DNA of 44,766 bases from an uncultured Oscillospiraceae bacterium (GTDB lineage: Bacteria > Bacillota > Clostridia > Oscillospirales > Oscillospiraceae): contig CANQQI010000003.1 of the NCBI GenBank assembly GCA_947625945.1, forward strand, positions 1 through 44,766, given 5' to 3'. The notes under the pieces were generated by a model. That model did not search any database and was not told the origin of the DNA. It worked only from the letters and a program-made list of their open reading frames with translations. Below, in pieces: positions 39,483 through 44,766 of the stretch. Made by a program: the position numbers and the translations under genes. Within the stretch, counting starts at the first letter, position 1. Every line of letters starts with the position of its first letter.

Positions 39483-40238
39483 TTATAATCTTTTCGCCAC
39501 TTCCTGGGCCAGGTCCCGGTAGGCCGCCGCGCCCCGGCTGTTCTTGTCGTAGACGGTGACGGGGAGGCCGTGGCTGGGCGCCTCCGCCAGGCGAATATTT
39601 CTCGGGATTACGGTGGCGAACACCTTCCCAGGAAAATACCTGCGGACCTCCTGTGCCACCTGGGCGGAGAAGTGGGTCCGGCCGTCGTACATGGTCAGGG
39701 CCACGCCGAAAATTTCCAGCCGGGGGTTGATCCGCTTCTTCACCAGCCGCAATGTGGACATGAGGTCGGACAGCCCCTCCAGGGCAAAGTATTCGCACTG
39801 CACCGGCACCAGGATGCTGTCCGCCGCCGCCAGGGCGTTGACGGTCAGGGTCTCCAGGGAGGGGGGACAGTCGATGAAAATGCCGTCGTAGCCCTCTTTC
39901 AGGGGGAAAAGGGCCTTCCCCAGGGCGTGCTGGGGGCCCTCCATAGCCAGCAGCTCCACCCCGGCCCCAGCCAAATCCGGCGAGGCGGGCAGCACGTCCC
40001 CATAGGGGGTGGAAACCACCGCCTCCCGGGCGGGGGTACCGTCGATCACGGCGTTGTAAACGGTCTTCGCCAGCCGCCGCTTGTCCAGGCCCAGGCCCGA
40101 GGTGGCGTTGGCCTGGGGGTCAAAATCGCACAGCAGCATCCGTTTCCCCAGGACTGTGAGGGCCGCGGTCAGGTTGACGGCGGTGGTGGTCTTCCCCACC
40201 CCGCCCTTCTGGTTCACCACGGCGATGATTTTTCCCAT
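39483..40238 (-). CDS. parA: Chromosome partitioning ATPase ParA/Soj
   Basis: MGKIIAVVNQKGGVGKTTTAVNLTAALTVLGKRMLLCDFDPQANATSGLG. Confidence 0.97.
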   Translation of the reverse strand: MGKIIAVVNQKGGVGKTTTAVNLTAALTVLGKRMLLCDFDPQANATSGLGLDKRRLAKTVYNAVIDGTPAREAVVSTPYGDVLPASPDLAGAGVELLAMEGPQHALGKALFPLKEGYDGIFIDCPPSLETLTVNALAAADSILVPVQCEYFALEGLSDLMSTLRLVKKRINPRLEIFGVALTMYDGRTHFSAQVAQEVRRYFPGKVFATVIPRNIRLAEAPSHGLPVTVYDKNSRGAAAYRDLAQEVAKRL

Positions 40239-40250
40239 ATCTCTCTCCTT

Positions 40251-40643
40251 TTAATCTGCGGAGCGGGATGTTTCACGTGAAACAATCTCCTGGGGCGCGG
40301 GGGTGGAATCGGTGATGTAGTCCCTGCCCGGGGGCAGGGTCTCCTCCGGGGTCCCCAGGTTCAGCCAGTGGAACAGGAGCAGCCCCACGCACAGGCACAG
40401 TGCCGCCGCCAGTACCGCCACCGTGATCCAAAGGCTCTGCCGCTGACGGCGCAGCCGGGCGATCTCCTCGGCGGGGGTCGCCTTCCGCTTCTCCGGGCGG
40501 CGCTCCGCCTCCCGGGCCGGCCGGACGGGCAGCACCACCGGCGTGCCGGGCTTCACCGGGTAGCGCTCCATCTCCTTTAGGCAGACCTCGCAGAAAACCT
40601 GGTTTTCCCCGGTGGGCCGGCCGCATTTCAGGCAACAATTCAT
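40251..40643 (-). CDS. Small zinc-ribbon protein with one TM helix, upstream of parA
   Basis: MNCCLKCGRPTGENQVFCEVCLKEMERYPVKPGTPVVLPVRP; TM LWITVAVLAAALCLCVGLLLF; reading frame intact across parS. Confidence 0.8.
   Translation of the reverse strand: MNCCLKCGRPTGENQVFCEVCLKEMERYPVKPGTPVVLPVRPAREAERRPEKRKATPAEEIARLRRQRQSLWITVAVLAAALCLCVGLLLFHWLNLGTPEETLPPGRDYITDSTPAPQEIVSRETSRSAD
40269..40284. promoter_or_regulatory. parS centromere site
   Basis: tgtttcacgtgaaaca, exact match to the 16-bp ParB/Spo0J parS consensus, next to parAB. Confidence 0.96.
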
Positions 40644-40776
40644 GGTTTCTCCCCTGTCCGCCCGCCGAAAAAGGCGGGTACTGTCTTTCTGGGGTCTATT
40701 CTACACCATTTCCCGCCGTTCGTAAAGCCCAAAACGAAAAATTCCGGCATTTTCTTAAAAAGTTATAAAATCCCTA

Positions 40777-40805
40777 TTGACAATCATATAACCATATGAT
40801 ATAAT
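40777..40805 (+). promoter_or_regulatory. Sigma-A promoter with palindrome in spacer, upstream of DUF1836 gene
   Basis: ttgaca-N17-tataat; spacer contains atcatat-aacc-atatgat. Confidence 0.8.
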
Positions 40806-40836
40806 CACCCCATCAATCACAAGGAGGTGTGTTCCC

Positions 40837-41424
40837 ATGGATTGGGTCGTACCGGGGACGGTGCTGCGGCTGCCCCGGGAGGAGGCGGACCGGCTGGAGA
40901 GCCGCTTTTCCGCCATGTTTCTGGCGGGGGGCATGGTCTTGAGCCAGGTGACCAGCATCACCGGCCTGGAGGGCTACACGGTCCAGAACTGGGTGAAGCG
41001 GGGGTTCCTGCCGCCCCCTGCGCGGAAGAAATACTCCCTGGACCAGGTCTGCCGGATCATCAGCATCCAGATGCTCAAGCGGGTGCTGCCCATGGAGCGG
41101 ATCTGCGGGCTCCTGTCCTACGTCAACGGCCGGCTGGATGACCCCAGCGACGACATCATCGCCGACTCGGAGCTGTACTTCCTCTTTGTCCGGCTGGCCG
41201 CCCGGATCCAGGAGCTGTCGGATCCGGAGCAGCGGACCCGGCGCTTGGACGAGGTGATGGCGGACTATCAGGCCCCCTCCCCCCAGGCCGCCCAGCGGGT
41301 CCGCGCCGCGCTGGAAATCATGCTCACCGCCTGGGCCGCCGCCAGGCTGGGGGAGCAGGCGGAGGAAATGCTGACCCGGCGGGAACAGGAATACACGGAT
41401 AAAGGAGAGAATTGCCATGTATGA
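40837..41424 (+). CDS. DUF1836-family putative DNA-binding regulator (MerR-like HTH)
   Basis: VTSITGLEGYTVQNWVKRGFLPPPARKKYSLDQVCRIISIQMLKRVLPMERICGLLSYVNG. Confidence 0.85.
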   Translation: MDWVVPGTVLRLPREEADRLESRFSAMFLAGGMVLSQVTSITGLEGYTVQNWVKRGFLPPPARKKYSLDQVCRIISIQMLKRVLPMERICGLLSYVNGRLDDPSDDIIADSELYFLFVRLAARIQELSDPEQRTRRLDEVMADYQAPSPQAAQRVRAALEIMLTAWAAARLGEQAEEMLTRREQEYTDKGENCHV

Positions 41425-42451
41425 AAACAATCAGTGGGCCAGCACCGGCCCCCAAAAGAAAAAACCAACCTTTGGCAAAATTCTGGGAATCGTGGTGGCG
41501 GTGATCGCCCTGCTGGTGATCGCGGTGGGATCGGCTACCTGCTTTTACACCGTGGATGACAAGCAGCAGGCCGTGGTCACCACCTTTGGGAAGGTGACGG
41601 AGGTCACCGGCGCCGGGGTGCATTTCAAGCTGCCCTTCGGCATCCAGCAGGTGCAGCGGGTCAACGTCAACGTCTACCAGTCCATCGAGCTGGGCTACCG
41701 CACCAACAACAAGAGTCCCGAGAACTACGACGTGGTGGATAAGGAAAGCACCATGATCACCGGGGACTACAACATCGTCAATGTGGAGTTTTTCGTGGAG
41801 TATAAAATTTCCGACCCGGTGCGCTATCTCTTCGGCTCCACCGATCCGGAGCTGATCCTGCGGAACCTGATCCAGAGCCAGGTGCGCAACGTGGTGGGCT
41901 CCTCCTCCGTGGACGCGGTGCTCACCGACGGGAAGGAAAATATCCAGATGCAGGTTCGGGAGCTGGTGGGCCAGATTTTGGAGCAGTATAACATCGGCCT
42001 GACCCTGGTGGATGTGAAGATCCAGGACTCCGAGCCCCCCACCCAGGAGGTCATCGAGGCCTTCAAGGCGGTGGAGACCGCCAAGCAGCGGGCGGAGACC
42101 GTGGTCAACGACGCCCGGGCCTATCAGAACGCCCAGCTTCCCGCCGCCCAGGCCCAGGCGGACCAGTTGACCCAGAACGCCGAGTATTTGAAGCAGGCCC
42201 GGATCAACGAGGCCGTGGAGCAGGTGGCCATGTTCCAGGCCATGTACGAGCAGTACGCTTTGAATCCGGAGATCACCCGCTCCCGGATGTACTATGAGGC
42301 CATTTCCCAGGTGCTGCCTGGGGTGCGGCTGTATATCAACACCGGTTCCGGCGGGGACGTGCAGATGCTGCTGCCCCTGGAGAATCTGGTGGGCGGCCAA
42401 ACTGAAGCCCCGGCGGCAACTCAGCCCAACCCCCAGGAAGGAGAGAATTAA
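41417..42451 (+). CDS. hflK: SPFH/band-7 protein, HflK-like
   Basis: TM near the N-terminus, then CFYTVDDKQQAVVTTFGKVTEVTGAGVHFKLPFGIQQVQRVNV; IGLTLVDVKIQDSEPPTQEVIEAFKAVETAKQRAETVVNDARAYQN. Confidence 0.88.
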   Translation: MYENNQWASTGPQKKKPTFGKILGIVVAVIALLVIAVGSATCFYTVDDKQQAVVTTFGKVTEVTGAGVHFKLPFGIQQVQRVNVNVYQSIELGYRTNNKSPENYDVVDKESTMITGDYNIVNVEFFVEYKISDPVRYLFGSTDPELILRNLIQSQVRNVVGSSSVDAVLTDGKENIQMQVRELVGQILEQYNIGLTLVDVKIQDSEPPTQEVIEAFKAVETAKQRAETVVNDARAYQNAQLPAAQAQADQLTQNAEYLKQARINEAVEQVAMFQAMYEQYALNPEITRSRMYYEAISQVLPGVRLYINTGSGGDVQMLLPLENLVGGQTEAPAATQPNPQEGEN

Positions 42452-42453
42452 AA

Positions 42454-43338
42454 ATGGTTAAGAAGACTGTTTTAGGCGTTGTTTTGGCTCTGGTAGTTCT
42501 GATCGGCGTTATTTGCCTGGCCAGCTCCATGTACACCGTCCAGGAAAACGAGTACGCCTGCACCGTCCGCTTCTCCCAGATCATCGCCACCACCGACCAG
42601 GCGGGGCTCCACTTCAAGGTCCCCTTCCTGGACAGCGTGAAGTATTTCCCCAAGGCCACCATGCTCTATGACATTCCTCCGTCCGAAGTGCTGACCCTGG
42701 ACAAGCAGAATATGACGGTAGACTGCTATATCCTCTGGCGGATCCGGGACCCGCTGCTGTTCTACCAGACCCTAGGCTCCACCAGCGTGGCGGAGCAGCG
42801 CCTGGACTCCCAGACCTACAATGCCATGAAGAATCTGATGAACACCCTGGCTCAGGCGGACATCATCAACATGGAGGACGGCGCCAAGCGAAACGAAATC
42901 TACGACAGCATCACCACCACCGTCAACGCCAGCACTGTGAACTACGGCATTGAGGTGATGGACGTAAAGATCAAGCAGTTCGACCTGCCGGAGTCCAATC
43001 TGAACGCGGTCTACACCCGGATGATTTCCGAGCGGAACCAGATGGCGGAAAAGTACACCGCCGACGGGGAGTACGAGGCCTCCATCATCCGCAACAATGT
43101 GGACAAGCAGGTGAACATCCTGGTCTCCAACGCCCGGGCGGACGCCGCCAAGCTGGAGGCCGAGGGCGAGGCCGAGTATATGCGGCTGCTGGCGGAGGCC
43201 TACGACAGCGAAGACAAGCGGGACTTCTACGAATTTACCCTGGAGCTGGACGCTTTGAAGCAGAGCCTGACCGGCGGGGAGAAAACCGTGATCCTGGACG
43301 CCGATTCGCCCCTGGCGCAGTTGCTGCTGGGCGGCTGA
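42454..43338 (+). CDS. hflC: SPFH/band-7 protein, HflC-like
   Basis: MYTVQENEYACTVRFSQIIATTDQAGLHFKVPFLDSVKYFPK; GIEVMDVKIKQFDLPESNLNAVYTRMISERNQMAEKYTADGEYEASIIRN. Confidence 0.88.
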   Translation: MVKKTVLGVVLALVVLIGVICLASSMYTVQENEYACTVRFSQIIATTDQAGLHFKVPFLDSVKYFPKATMLYDIPPSEVLTLDKQNMTVDCYILWRIRDPLLFYQTLGSTSVAEQRLDSQTYNAMKNLMNTLAQADIINMEDGAKRNEIYDSITTTVNASTVNYGIEVMDVKIKQFDLPESNLNAVYTRMISERNQMAEKYTADGEYEASIIRNNVDKQVNILVSNARADAAKLEAEGEAEYMRLLAEAYDSEDKRDFYEFTLELDALKQSLTGGEKTVILDADSPLAQLLLGG

Positions 43339-43404
43339 TGATGGGCTAAAAAACCGGCCGGGAAGGCAATTGCCTTCCCGGCTGTTCCTATGTAAAGCGG
43401 GCCG

Positions 43405-44229
43405 TTACTCGCAGGCGGGCCACTGGGCGGCGTCCCAGGTCCGCCCGTCTAGAGATTCCAGACGCTCCTCGTCAGTCATCAGCTCCGTCCAACCGTGGGC
43501 CGCGCCGGGGGTGGCGTCGATGTGCCGCCAGCAGCCCCCCATGTCCACCAGGACCCAATAGTGGGTCTCGTCCGTGGTCCAGATGAGCTGGGTGTCGTAG
43601 CCCTTGTATTCCAGCACCTCCTGGAGCACCAAGGCATGGACGTAGCAATTTCCAATGCCGTGGTTGATGCCGTACCACACCGGGTCCCCGGCGCCATAGT
43701 TGGAATTATAATTGATGTTGTCCCGGATGTAGCACTTGACGGACAGGGGATCGTCCCCACACTCCCCCGCCAGCCAGGCCACCGACCCCTCGGTGTCCTC
43801 CTGGGTGTGGTTGACCTCCACCGTCCGCTCCGCCCGGATCACGTTGCCTTGGGCGTCCGTGGCGGTGTAGGTCACCGTGTAGGTACCGGGCTGGGCAGTG
43901 TCCACCGAGCCCGCGTCATAGGAAACAGCCAGCGCCCGGCCCTCCTCATCGATTGCCTCCACACCCAGCAGGTAGTCCGGCTCCCCGCCCACAGCCACCT
44001 CCATGGTGTTCAGATTGGAAAACCGCGCTTTTGCCGGCGCCGTCGTTTCCTCCCCAGAATGCACGGTTCTCTCCACCGTAGGCGTTATTTGCTCTGTATT
44101 CTTAGGATTTTCCTCCACCCATGGGGAATTTGCCCGGACGTTGGGCACCATATCCCCCAAAATCGGCAGTAGGCACGCCGCCGCCGCGATGGCCCCCGCC
44201 AGGAGCAGTAATCGGATCCAATGACGCAT
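43405..44229 (-). CDS. Secreted/membrane-anchored transglutaminase-like protein with Ig-like domain
   Basis: N-terminal TM/signal HWIRLLLLAGAIAAAACLLPILG; Ig-like GTYTVTYTATDAQGNVIRAERTVEV; catalytic-like Cys GNCYVHALVLQEVLEYKGY, His DETHYWVLVDMGG, Asp WRHIDATPG. Confidence 0.8.
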   Translation of the reverse strand: MRHWIRLLLLAGAIAAAACLLPILGDMVPNVRANSPWVEENPKNTEQITPTVERTVHSGEETTAPAKARFSNLNTMEVAVGGEPDYLLGVEAIDEEGRALAVSYDAGSVDTAQPGTYTVTYTATDAQGNVIRAERTVEVNHTQEDTEGSVAWLAGECGDDPLSVKCYIRDNINYNSNYGAGDPVWYGINHGIGNCYVHALVLQEVLEYKGYDTQLIWTTDETHYWVLVDMGGCWRHIDATPGAAHGWTELMTDEERLESLDGRTWDAAQWPACE

Positions 44230-44335
44230 ACTCGGATCCTCCCTTCCTCTGTTTTCTCCAGCATACATCGGGAATGCATCAAAACGGCATCAAAAATTTA
44301 AAACTTTTTCGTTTTTCCCTCCGGGGAACGGGCTG

Positions 44336-44364
44336 TTGACGAAACGGAAAGTGTGGTGTACAAT
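44336..44364 (+). promoter_or_regulatory. Sigma-A promoter of glgB
   Basis: ttgacg-N17-tacaat. Confidence 0.6.
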
Positions 44365-44422
44365 AACCATAAATCCAGCGGTGTCCCAAAACCACGCCAA
44401 TTTTTGAAAGGACGGTCCATTT

Positions 44423-44766
44423 ATGGAATACGCGCTTCTGAAAATCGACAAGCAGCTCCGGCCCTACCGCCAGGACATCGAGCTTCGCATGAACAACTAC
44501 ACCCAAAAGAAGGCCGAGCTGCTCCCAAAGGGGGGCAGTCTGTCGGACTTTGCCAACGGCGCCCTCTATTTCGGATTCCACCGGGAGGCGGACTCCTGGG
44601 TTTACCGGGAGTGGGCCCCGGCGGCGGAGACGGTGTATCTCACCGGGGACTTTAACGGCTGGGACCGCCATGCCCACCGGCTGACCTTCAAGGGGAACGG
44701 CGTGTTCGAGCTGCGGCTGCCCGGCCGGGACGCCCTGAAAACCGGCCAGAAGGTCATGGCCGTGGT
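44423..44766 (+). CDS. glgB: 1,4-alpha-glucan branching enzyme, N-terminal part (continues beyond window)
   Basis: Own translation: MEYALLKIDKQLRPYRQDIELRMNNYTQKKAELLPKGGSLSDFANGALYFGFHREADSWVYREWAPAAETVYLTGDFNGWDRHAHRLTFKGNGVFEL; CBM48 motif VYREWAPAAETVYLTGDFNGWD. Missing from the ORF track because it runs off the end. Confidence 0.88.
   Translation, partial: MEYALLKIDKQLRPYRQDIELRMNNYTQKKAELLPKGGSLSDFANGALYFGFHREADSWVYREWAPAAETVYLTGDFNGWDRHAHRLTFKGNGVFELRLPGRDALKTGQKVMAV

Overview
This is a 44.8-kb window of GC-rich chromosome from a Firmicutes/Clostridia-type bacterium, probably Oscillospiraceae-like; that placement is inferred from gene content (spoIVB, Na+-pumping oxaloacetate decarboxylase, NfnAB, DUF1836). 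No tools were run, so all calls come from reading the sequence. From left to right it holds: (1) a tandem array of at least three membrane-anchored Ser/Thr kinases (1-8037, the first cut by the window edge) with related cytoplasmic halves and diversified ectodomains (BspA-type LRR plus a degenerate CAP/SCP-like module in two, a beta-solenoid-like repeat region in the third), convergent with an uncharacterised 362-aa gene; (2) an HU-like protein, a heterodimeric ABC exporter, and a GHKL/LytTR two-component pair; (3) TfoX-N and His-rich CsoR-like proteins; (4) pckA and an oxaloacetate decarboxylase operon; (5) a 278-bp element with 30-bp inverted ends resembling a tRNA T-arm/3' end; (6) a Zn/Cd P-type ATPase with a 14-2-14 palindromic operator; (7) an Rrf2-iscU-iscS cluster and msrC; (8) spoIVB and a CIRCE-controlled clpB; (9) ogt, cysK-cysE, nfnAB, mscL, and serS-parB-parA with a perfect parS inside a coding sequence; (10) a DUF1836 regulator with HflK/HflC-like proteins, a secreted transglutaminase-like protein, and the start of glgB. 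The most interesting items are the receptor-kinase array and the inverted tRNA-end-like element.
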